This document shows positions 1 to 6,700 of a DNA stretch of 12,086 nt, piece after piece. The notes under the pieces were generated by a model that was given only the letters and a program-made list of their open reading frames with translations, ran no database searches and was not told the DNA's origin. The translations under genes were made by a program, and so were the position numbers. The stretch lies in assembly GCA_023433205.1 (NCBI GenBank), contig JAEZDS010000040.1, positions 1 to 12,086 of the forward strand. Direction: 5' to 3'. The stretch comes from Bacteroidota bacterium. GTDB lineage: Bacteria > Bacteroidota > Bacteroidia > B-17B0 > Aurantibacillaceae. Within the stretch, counting starts at the first letter, position 1; each line of letters begins with the position of its first letter.

Positions 1-32
1 CTATCGGGGATGTCGATGCCAATTTTAAAGTC

Positions 33-64
33 AAAAAGCCTTGCTAGAAATAGTGAGGCTTTTT
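33..64. terminator. Bidirectional terminator-like hairpin
   Basis: A 14-bp stem (33-46 with 51-64, two G-T wobbles) closes on a GAAA tetraloop. Five A precede and five T follow the stem, so it could end transcription on either strand. It would serve a plus-strand gene ending at or left of the window edge, or act as a last stop for the minus-strand gene at 581-1336. Read directly from the sequence; function inferred. Confidence 0.7.
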
Positions 65-84
65 GCGTTATGGTATGTATGTCT

Positions 85-199
85 CCCGGCGTTCCGCTGC
101 GCTTCAGCCGGGATTAGGCAGCGCTAAACACTTGCTGCGGCTTTCAGCCTTGCAAATGCCAAGCGCTGCCTAAGATGCCATCCCGATTGCTATCGGGAT
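85..199. repeat. Three-hairpin intergenic repeat element
   Basis: This stretch is almost entirely inverted repeats. The first hairpin pairs CCCGGC at 85-90 with GCCGGG at 107-112. The second has a perfect 12-bp arm pair, TTAGGCAGCGCT at 114-125 with its complement at 162-173, and a smaller GGCT/AGCC hairpin inside. The third pairs ATCCCGAT at 180-187 with ATCGGGAT at 192-199 around a TGCT loop. CGGGAT at 109-114 can also pair with ATCCCG at 180-185, which excludes hairpins one and three. A related unit lies at 322-374, and a CTATCGGG stub sits at the window's left edge. This suggests a dispersed REP/MITE-like family, but copy number cannot be judged from one window. It contains no coding frame. 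Confidence 0.6.
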
Positions 200-202
200 T
201 AC

Positions 203-238
203 AAAAAGCCCTCACTATTAATTTAGTGGGGGTTTTTT
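203..238. terminator. Bidirectional terminator-like hairpin
   Basis: A 15-bp stem (203-217 with 224-238, two G-T wobbles) encloses a 6-nt loop, with A-runs before and T-runs after. It closely resembles the hairpin at 33-64: both arms start AAAAAGCC and both contain a CACTA/TAGTG-type core, so the two may be diverged copies. It abuts the three-hairpin repeat. Confidence 0.65.
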
Positions 239-292
239 GATTTTACACCCGGCCAATGGTATCCCGCTTCCCTGCAGGCCGGCCCCTCGCTA

Positions 293-313
293 AAAAAGCC
301 CACCGGGCTTTTT
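293..313. terminator. Short bidirectional terminator-like hairpin
   Basis: AAAAAGCCC at 293-301 pairs with GGGCTTTTT at 305-313 around ACC. It has an A-run before it and a T-run after it, so it fits an intrinsic terminator on either strand. It is the nearest strong hairpin downstream of the minus-strand gene at 581-1336, about 270 bp beyond its stop, and could be that gene's terminator. Confidence 0.6.
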
Positions 314-321
314 CTAAACGC

Positions 322-374
322 TCGGTCCTGCTTCGCTGCGCCCGGGATCAGGCAGCGCTAAGCTGTAGATCCCG
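322..374. repeat. Partial, diverged copy of the intergenic repeat
   Basis: The core CGGGATCAGGCAGCGCTAAG matches the 109-128 part of the first element with few changes, and both are preceded by a GCTGCGC stretch. The fold differs. CGGGATC at 343-349 pairs with GATCCCG at 368-374, and CAGC at 353-356 with GCTG at 362-365. This copy keeps the left half of the element and has acquired or retained a different right arm. Confidence 0.5.
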
Positions 375-580
375 CCATTAGCAGAGGTACACACTCGGGG
401 TCTTTTGATCATTTTGGCCTGGCGTTTATCTGCTGGAGCTTGTAAACGATCATAGAAAACAAGTATTCCGGGTTGATCAGGCAATAGAAATTTCAAGTGA
501 TAGTAAAATCTGGCACAGCACTATAAGTACCGCTTTGGGTAACTGGGTCAATCCTGAATGTTTGAGAGGCCCTCACCACT
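375..580. other. Gene-free stretch with possible coding remnants
   Basis: No complete gene is supported here. Two short frames read like protein. On the plus strand after a stop at 406-408, residues GVYLLELVNDHRKQVFRV are encoded from 421. On the minus strand a frame running from within the end of the upstream gene to a stop at 493-495 includes QTFRIDPVTQSGTYSAVPDF. Neither has a credible start. They may be remnants of lost genes or chance. Otherwise I see no repeat, RNA gene or promoter here. Confidence 0.35.
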
Positions 581-1336
581 TCAAAACCTATAATAGAGAT
601 GCACCTCAGTCATCGGAGTCCCCGTGTAAAACTTGAAAACTGAAGTGTAGGACGTGGTGCTAACTCCCGAATAATTATTTGTGACCGCGGTTTTCAGGGT
701 TCCATCAAATGCGTCGAGTCTGAATTCAGGCGACAACAGGAAACCGTCTCCCAGTTCGATGATCATGCCGGCGCTCAGTCCCAGCCCATATCTCAAGCCG
801 GTTATGTAGCTGTCTTGCTGAACGCTTTTGGACAGTCGGTCGTACTTCGCTTCTTTTTGATCGATTTCCTGCAAAGAATCAGACGGCAACCTGCCGGTTA
901 TGGTGCCATGAATATTACTGTACATCAACTGCATTTCGCCCGCAAATACAAAGCTCGCATTCCTCGCAATAGTCTTACGGTACTCAAAACCGGTTCGCAA
1001 TAAAAAGTTTGTGCCTCTATACTTCTGAGACTGAGAGTGACGCATGCTATCCACTGTTTCAAATCTGGTCCATTCATTGAAATTGTAGATTTTCCTCATT
1101 GGGTGGGCACCTGCGGATATACGAAAAGCAAGTTTATCCGAGAGTCTTCGTTTGTAGGTAACCACTGGCGACTGTATGGCCTCATCACTTCCCAGCATGG
1201 GTAATAGCAAAGGACCGGTATTAACACCAACCTCATTCCTCTGGAATACGCCTGCTGGATTAATTTGCTCCTGCTGCCCAAAAAGAGCAGGCGCAATCAG
1301 TATGGCAGGCGCTAATAGTAATTGCCGGATCATCAT
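581..1336 (-). CDS. Putative outer-membrane beta-barrel protein, unknown function
   Basis: A 251-residue protein I cannot assign to a named family. Residues 1-20 form a signal peptide (MMIRQ, a hydrophobic run, then ALFG before QQEQ), so it is exported. The rest alternates polar and hydrophobic residues and has many aromatics. Segments such as 'VTYKRRLSDKLAFRISAG', 'NFLLRTGFEYRKTI' and 'ASFVFAGEMQLMYS' look like transmembrane beta-strands joined by charged loops. The chain ends in HLYYRF, with the C-terminal Phe typical of proteins inserted by the BAM machinery. These features suggest a small outer-membrane barrel of the kind called outer membrane beta-barrel protein in Bacteroidota. Two adjacent ATG codons (1336 and 1333) could start it; the upstream leader is A-rich without a Shine-Dalgarno. 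It stands alone, divergent from the hibernation-factor gene. Confidence 0.75.
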   Translation of the reverse strand: MMIRQLLLAPAILIAPALFGQQEQINPAGVFQRNEVGVNTGPLLLPMLGSDEAIQSPVVTYKRRLSDKLAFRISAGAHPMRKIYNFNEWTRFETVDSMRHSQSQKYRGTNFLLRTGFEYRKTIARNASFVFAGEMQLMYSNIHGTITGRLPSDSLQEIDQKEAKYDRLSKSVQQDSYITGLRYGLGLSAGMIIELGDGFLLSPEFRLDAFDGTLKTAVTNNYSGVSTTSYTSVFKFYTGTPMTEVHLYYRF

Positions 1337-1502
1337 TTGTTCTTTTTGAGATTAACGTGTAGGGAGGCGGTTTATTATAGGATTCACAAATTTTCAGAAA
1401 ATGGGCCAGTTGGACTTTATCCTTAAGAAGGGTGGCAACACCACAGGCATGCTTATTGCATTATTTACGAAAGATATTTCACTATCTAATAATACATAAA
1501 CC

Positions 1503-1817
1503 ATGTTGATACAATTTAACACAAGTAACCAGGTAGAAGGAAGGGATGAGTTTATTACCCCCCTGCATGATATGGTTGAACACGCCCTCAAAAGGTTCAG
1601 CGATCGTCTCAGCAGTGTACAGGTACATCTTGACGATGAGAACAGCCACAAAGGAGGCGGAAACGATAAACGTTGTATGATGGAAGCGCGGGTTGATAAC
1701 CTGAAGCCGGTTTCAGTAACCGTTCATGCAGACACCTATCAGCAGGCAGTAAAAGCGGCAAGCGACAAGCTTAAAGCCGCGCTTACCTCAACCTTTGATA
1801 AAATGAGGAGCTATTAG
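1503..1817 (+). CDS. hpf: Ribosome hibernation promoting factor, short form (HPF/RaiA family)
   Basis: This 104-residue protein matches the HPF/RaiA (sigma-54 modulation, S30EA) family over its whole length. Family members bind the 30S subunit across the mRNA and tRNA sites and hold ribosomes inactive in stationary phase or starvation. The predicted beta-alpha-beta-beta-beta-alpha fold is visible: strand MLIQFNTSN, helix 'PLHDMVEHALKRFSDRLS', strand SVQVHLDDEN, the family-typical HKGG..KRCMMEARVDNLKPV segment (about residues 50-71), then helix 'YQQAVKAASDKLKAAL'. It lacks the C-terminal dimerisation domain of long HPF, so it is a short form. This variant, with DENSHKGG and KRCMMEAR, resembles the stand-alone ribosome-associated proteins of many Gram-negatives. 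The ATG at 1503 is the first possible start and fits the family's N-terminus. Upstream is AT-rich without a clear TAnnTTTG box. It converges on trmN6, 49 bp away. Confidence 0.88.
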   Translation: MLIQFNTSNQVEGRDEFITPLHDMVEHALKRFSDRLSSVQVHLDDENSHKGGGNDKRCMMEARVDNLKPVSVTVHADTYQQAVKAASDKLKAALTSTFDKMRSY

Positions 1818-1866
1818 TTGGTTTTTGAACAGAAGCTGCTGAACAATAAACGAAGTGGCAAGAAGA

Positions 1867-2583
1867 TCAGAAATTAATATAAAAATCTTTTGTGAGCGCT
1901 TTGTATTCTGCCGTGTAATTGCGGTGACTATCAGCTTCAATTATCAGGGTGGATTCTGAAAACTCAGATTCCTTGAACTCAAATTGCATGAGGTGCCGCT
2001 TCTCTGAACTTTTTTCGGTGGTGGTGCGTACCCGCATTAACTTGCTCAGATACAAACCATGAGCTTCAGCCTTTGAACGAAAAGTTTCTGCCTCATTTTT
2101 TGGCAGAATGAGGCAAAATTTACCCTTTTCATGTAAAATCTTCTTAACTCCGCTAATCAGATCATCGAAAGATAGTGTATCGGTATGTCTGGCAATAGTT
2201 CTGGAGCCGGTGTTACTTTTTAGAGAATCAATAAAGTATGGCGGATTAGTTACTATGAGGTTGAATTTCTGAGACTGCTCCTGTACAAAATCCTGAAACG
2301 CACAGTGAATTACAGATATCCTGTCGGCATAATTGCTTTCCTGTACATTGGTCAGAGCCTGCTCATAGCTTTCTTTGTCAATATCAATGGCTACGATCCG
2401 GGCCTCGGATTTCTGCGCCATCATCAGGGCAATTACGCCCGTACCTGTTCCAATATCCAGTATATACTTGCTGCCATTGGTAGACGTCCAGGCTCCGAGC
2501 AGCACTGCATCAGTGCTCACGCGCATAGCGCATTTGTCTTGTTTTATGCGGAATTTCTTGAACTCGAAAAAATCATTGGGCAT
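1867..2583 (-). CDS. trmN6: tRNA1(Val) (adenine(37)-N6)-methyltransferase
   Basis: A 238-residue SAM-dependent class I methyltransferase of the TrmN6 (YfiC) family, which methylates N6 of A37 next to the anticodon of tRNA1(Val). It is cytoplasmic. The N-terminal FxFKxFxIxQDxCAMRVSTDAVLLGAW signature (residues 6-32) is diagnostic of the family. The SAM-binding motif I, LDIGTGTGV, is at 42-50, the acidic ribose-binding end of strand 2 (IDID) at 66-69, and the catalytic NPPY motif of N6-adenine methylases at 113-116. ARHTD follows at 131-135. The C-terminal YTAEYKALTKDFY (223-235) is also family-typical, so the protein is complete. The start is fixed by the conserved N-terminus. It lies 82 bp downstream of the porP/sprF stop on the same strand with no strong terminator between, so readthrough is possible. 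A 14-bp palindrome lies just before its start. Confidence 0.92.
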   Translation of the reverse strand: MPNDFFEFKKFRIKQDKCAMRVSTDAVLLGAWTSTNGSKYILDIGTGTGVIALMMAQKSEARIVAIDIDKESYEQALTNVQESNYADRISVIHCAFQDFVQEQSQKFNLIVTNPPYFIDSLKSNTGSRTIARHTDTLSFDDLISGVKKILHEKGKFCLILPKNEAETFRSKAEAHGLYLSKLMRVRTTTEKSSEKRHLMQFEFKESEFSESTLIIEADSHRNYTAEYKALTKDFYINF

Positions 2584-2588
2584 AAAAC

Positions 2589-2602
2589 ATTTTGTACAAA
2601 AT
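2589..2602. promoter_or_regulatory. 14-bp perfect palindrome before trmN6
   Basis: ATTTTGTACAAAAT is a perfect 7+7 palindrome whose edge is 5 bp upstream of the trmN6 start codon. Its position would suit an operator or a structured leader. The gap is AT-rich, so chance occurrence is quite possible, and there is no second copy nearby. A near match to the -7 box (AAATTTTG) overlaps it on the minus strand. Confidence 0.25.
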
Positions 2603-2665
2603 TTTTCAGTTTGATGAGTAACAATAAATTAAACTGTAAGTCTCTACCGCAGATTTCAATTCCTT

Positions 2666-3718
2666 CTAGTACGAGGCTTTAGTATCTCTTCGTCCTAAGT
2701 TAACTCCGTAGCCTGGCAACATGTTGTACCTCAGCATCAGTTCTAAGCCACCTCTGCGATTTGAAGCGGGTGTAAGAGCTGAGATATTAATATCATAGGC
2801 AACTCCCAGTGAATATTTGTTGTTTGTGATGAGAATGGCCGGGATAATAGCGTCTCTCCAGCGGTAGTATCCTCCTATTGCTATTGAACGCGGTTTTTTG
2901 TTGGACGTGTAAGTTGAGGGATCGCCAAGCGTAAATTTTAGCATTGTGCCGGCAATAAGTTCTGAACTGGGGCCCTGACGCATATATAAAATGCTTGGCA
3001 TAATTGAGTTGATTGAATTTGGAATTGCAAACTCCCCATTAAAATAGGCACAGATGCGTGTCTGAAGTTTTTCTGAAGTAATTATAAAAGAACTTCTGCC
3101 TACTCCATAATGATATGCAGCCAGACCCACATCAAAACGTGCCGCGCTTTTTGCTGACAAAAATTTATCACTTTGGTTAAAGTTCAGGTTCACCCCTCCT
3201 CCCAGATCAAAAGCTGTAATTGAACTGCGTGGAGTCGAGGGTTCACCAGTTGGCAGGTTGCCATTGTAACTGTAGCCATCATATTGTTCACCCCAGCGCA
3301 AACTGGATACATCTATGGTACGATAAAAGAAACCGGTTTGCAGACCGCCGGAAAATTTCATCTGTTTGTTTATGCGCTGCAGATAGGCAACTCCAATATT
3401 AGGGTTCAAGATCGTAAGTTTAGCGTCACCTGCCTCGTCTCTGAAAATATTAACCGCAATGGCGAAATAATTGTTTTTTAACTTTTTGTGCTGGATCGTC
3501 TGCTCAAACGAGAGTCCGATCGTGCGATACCTTGTGGCAACTGCTGACCACTGATCTTTAAAGTTTACAGCAACCCTTGTATCATAAGTTACCCCGGCAA
3601 GTGCAGGGTTTATGATGCTGGGCGTTTCACCAAACTGCGAGAAGTGAATGTCCTGCGCCTGTGTAGTAGTTGCGCAGAAACCTGCGATCAGTGCCGAAAA
3701 TATATGTCTGTATCTCAT
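2666..3718 (-). CDS. PorP/SprF family type IX secretion system membrane protein
   Basis: A 350-residue outer-membrane protein of the PorP/SprF family. Members are predicted barrels that accompany the T9SS; SprF is needed in Flavobacterium johnsoniae to bring the SprB adhesin to the surface. A signal peptide covers residues 1-21 (cleavage likely after TTTQA/Q). The mature start QDIHFSQF (22-29) followed by P.INPAL.G (33-42) is the family signature. The NFKDQW (52-57) corresponds to the usual YRNQW, and the F.DEAGD segment (92-98) is also typical. Further beta-strand motifs such as 'PSILYMRQGP' and 'IAIGGYYRWRDAIIPAI' run to the C-terminus. Length is normal for the family. Its ATG lies 5 bp after the stop of the giant adhesin gene, so the two are co-transcribed and probably translationally coupled. 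The pairing implies that it serves that one cargo. It lacks a PorE-like or peptidoglycan-binding domain. Confidence 0.92.
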   Translation of the reverse strand: MRYRHIFSALIAGFCATTTQAQDIHFSQFGETPSIINPALAGVTYDTRVAVNFKDQWSAVATRYRTIGLSFEQTIQHKKLKNNYFAIAVNIFRDEAGDAKLTILNPNIGVAYLQRINKQMKFSGGLQTGFFYRTIDVSSLRWGEQYDGYSYNGNLPTGEPSTPRSSITAFDLGGGVNLNFNQSDKFLSAKSAARFDVGLAAYHYGVGRSSFIITSEKLQTRICAYFNGEFAIPNSINSIMPSILYMRQGPSSELIAGTMLKFTLGDPSTYTSNKKPRSIAIGGYYRWRDAIIPAILITNNKYSLGVAYDINISALTPASNRRGGLELMLRYNMLPGYGVNLGRRDTKASY

Positions 3719-3723
3719 AAGAT

Positions 3724-6700
3724 CTAGCGAATTAAGGTGATATTACCCTTCGAACTGTAGGCTTTACCATCGTAGGTTCGTCCTTCAAGGCGATAAACAA
3801 ATACCCCGGTGTTCATCGGTTCTCCGTTAAAAGTTCCGTCCCAGCCAACTGACTGTTGATTGGTTTCGAAAACTTTCTGGCCCCAGCGATTAAAGATCAT
3901 AAATGACATGGTCTCCAGGCAAATACCGTTCACTTTTAAGACGTCGTTATGTCCGTCACCATTCGGAGAGAAAGCGTTAGGAACGAACATCTCGCCGCAG
4001 TCTTCTATCACAATTACATCAATTGTGTCGCGCGAGAAACAGGATTTGCTGTTATAGCCGGTAAGAATGTACTGTGTTGTTCGGTAAGGTTTAACAACTA
4101 CGCTGGTGCCTGTAAGTGATGAGATGTTGTAGTTCGGTGACCACTGGTAGGTCAGGCCTCCCTTGGCTTTGAGCTCCACCGGAGTTCCGAACCGGACCGT
4201 AGTGTCACTCCGGCGATTTCCTGGATCTATAATGGAAACATTGGGCACGTCAACGACTTTTACTTCTCGCAGCACACCTATTACCCGCGAGCTGCCTCCA
4301 TCAGCGATTGGGTAAGGATTAGAAACCCTTAAGATCACATTGTAGCCGTTTGGATTAGGAAGGTTGTAACAAACTGTAGGATTTTTTTCGTTTGAAGTTC
4401 CGGGGCTGCCTCCTTCAAAGGTCCAGGTATAAGTTTGAGGCCCGCCTGCCATAGAATCTGTTAGTGAAACAAAAGTCACACATTCCTGCGCACAGATGGT
4501 GTCTACCGGCTCGGCCATTACCCAGATTGGAGCGGTTACCGATGAAACAGGTCTGCAGTCCACAACCCTAATGTCTATAGTGTTCTGAACCGCGCAGCCT
4601 GGTACTCCATTGTAGCCTGAGATCACGGTGTACACGGCCACAGTGGGCAGCCTCATCGGGGCATTTACTGTTACTTCATTATTATTAGCCGGCGTAAGTA
4701 TTGAATTAACAGGCGGCTTGTAGGGCTGTAGCCAGGTGTAGGTTGGCACCACGCCAAACGGCAGACTGCCGTTCTTGTTCTCGGCTGTTAGTGTGATCAG
4801 CACATCCGGAGGTCCGGTATGCACTCCTACAAAACAAACAGTATTGGTGGGCACATTGTTGATGGTGGGCGTTGATACCGCGGTGATTGGTCTTGGAAAT
4901 ACAGTTACGGTAACAAGTCTTGGCAGTGAAACGCAGGCCCTGGAATCGCGGACTTCCACACTATAGGTGGTTGTGTTTTGCGGAAATACTGTTACTACCG
5001 GTTCAAGATAATCGCTTATGCTGATGGGGGGAGCATTCTCAGCCTCTGTCCATGAATAGGAAAAAGCTGATGGCGGTCCTACAGCAAGAGTGCTGACGTT
5101 AGTAATGCTGAGTTTTACTGAATCACCAAGACACATGGCAGGCAATGGCGGAACCACATTCATTGTAAACTGTGGAATTACCGTAACACACGACACTGCA
5201 GTGCCGGAGCATACACTGTTGTATCCGGTTACAGTGTAACAGGTACTTGCCGGCGGCCTCACCGTTGTAATAGGACCAAGGGAGTATGTCATGTAGGCAG
5301 GATTGTATGGTTGCCATACATAATTGGCTGCTCCTGACGCGGTAAAAGTTACAGGGTGCGAGAATTTGGGATAGTTGCTGGCAATACAGGTGGTGTTGCT
5401 GCTTTTAGCCACATTGATTGTAAGATTGGTAGCTGTGCCTATCGAGATCAGTGTGTCTCTTATACAGGTACCTCCGTTTGAGCCCTGTACAGTATATGAT
5501 CCTGGTCCAACCGCAACAGATTGCTGGAGAATTGGTGTTGTAAAGGTGTTAGGAACAGAGGCGGTGGTGCCAGTCCATGTGTAAGAGATCGCTCCAAATG
5601 CGGTAAGCGTAGAATTAAACCCAGGGCATACCGAATAGGCGGAAGGCGAGATCGACAGGATCGGCCATTGCCCTACAACCAACTGAAGTGTAGATGTACC
5701 GTAACAACCAAGATTATTCGTGCCCACTACGGTGTAAATTGTTGTTGCCGACGGAGTGGCAACAACTGTCGGTACAGTAGAGGATGGCTGAAGGTTATTG
5801 CCAGGGATCCAGCTATAACTTGTAGTACCGCTTGCTGTAAGGGTGGCTGATTGACCAGGACAGATGGTGCTGTTCTTTGGCGAAAGAGAAATACTCAATG
5901 AGGCAGTAGGGTTGATATTTATATATACAGTATCTGTGCCACGGCAACCGTTAGGATCAATGCCGGTGATCACGTACTGGGTATTAACAGTGGGATTCAC
6001 CGGTATGCCCTGTGAAACTGTGGAATAATTGAGTGAGGTGCCACCGGCAACAGGAACAGGTGCATTTGTACCTGTGATCTGTGTCCAGGAGTAAGAGGCA
6101 TTGGTTGGTCCTATTGCCGACAGTGTGGCAGACTGGCCTGAACACACTGTGGGTGAAGATGCTGTGCCTGAAACTATCAGGCCAGGTGCGATAATAACCT
6201 GCGCAGTGCCGGTGCCCTGGCATTGCAAACTGTCAACAAAAACCGTATAGGTCGTATTTACAGTGGGTCCTGGAGAGTGTGTTGCACTATTGGCAGCCGA
6301 TGATGGTGTGCCAACTGGTTGCACCGGCGGAAAATTGCCCGGATCGGGTCGCAGAAATGTAAAACTGGTCCCATTGCCACCGCTAGCGTTCAAAACTACG
6401 TCAATACCGGCACATACTGTCGGCGGTGACACACTCAGCACCGGATTAAGTATCTTTCTTGATATGGTGATTGTTTCAGTACCCTTGCATCCCGCACTAT
6501 CTGCAGTAACTGTATAGGTTCCATTGAGTGCGAGCTGAGAGGCGGTTAAGGAATGACTGGCGGAGTTAGACCCCTGCATTGGCAGCTGGGTGCCCGTTGG
6601 GGCATCAAAGGTATAAGAAGTGCCTGCACCCATATTGGCAGTTAAGGTAAAAGTAGTTTCGGGACAAACTGAGATACCCGGCGCTGCAGACACAGTGAGT

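Noticed and set aside
3..47. Possible tail of an upstream plus-strand gene reading IGDVDANFKVKKPC then stop
   Set aside because: Only 14 codons are visible, and CTATCGGG at the edge also matches the repeat arm at 190-197. It could be a gene end just before the 33-64 terminator, but it is too short to call.
314..496. A 60-codon minus-strand frame
   Set aside because: It runs through the hairpin repeat copy at 322-374, has no family resemblance and no promoter or leader signal. Treated as chance.
2603..2665. A CAGTTT/AAACTG inverted repeat as terminator of the adhesin-porP transcript
   Set aside because: A 6-bp AT-rich stem with an 18-nt loop is too weak. Readthrough into trmN6 cannot be excluded.
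5521..5850. A 109-codon plus-strand frame opposite the adhesin
   Set aside because: It is antisense to a well-supported gene and has the Cys/Arg-rich composition expected from reading Thr/Ala/Gly codons backwards.
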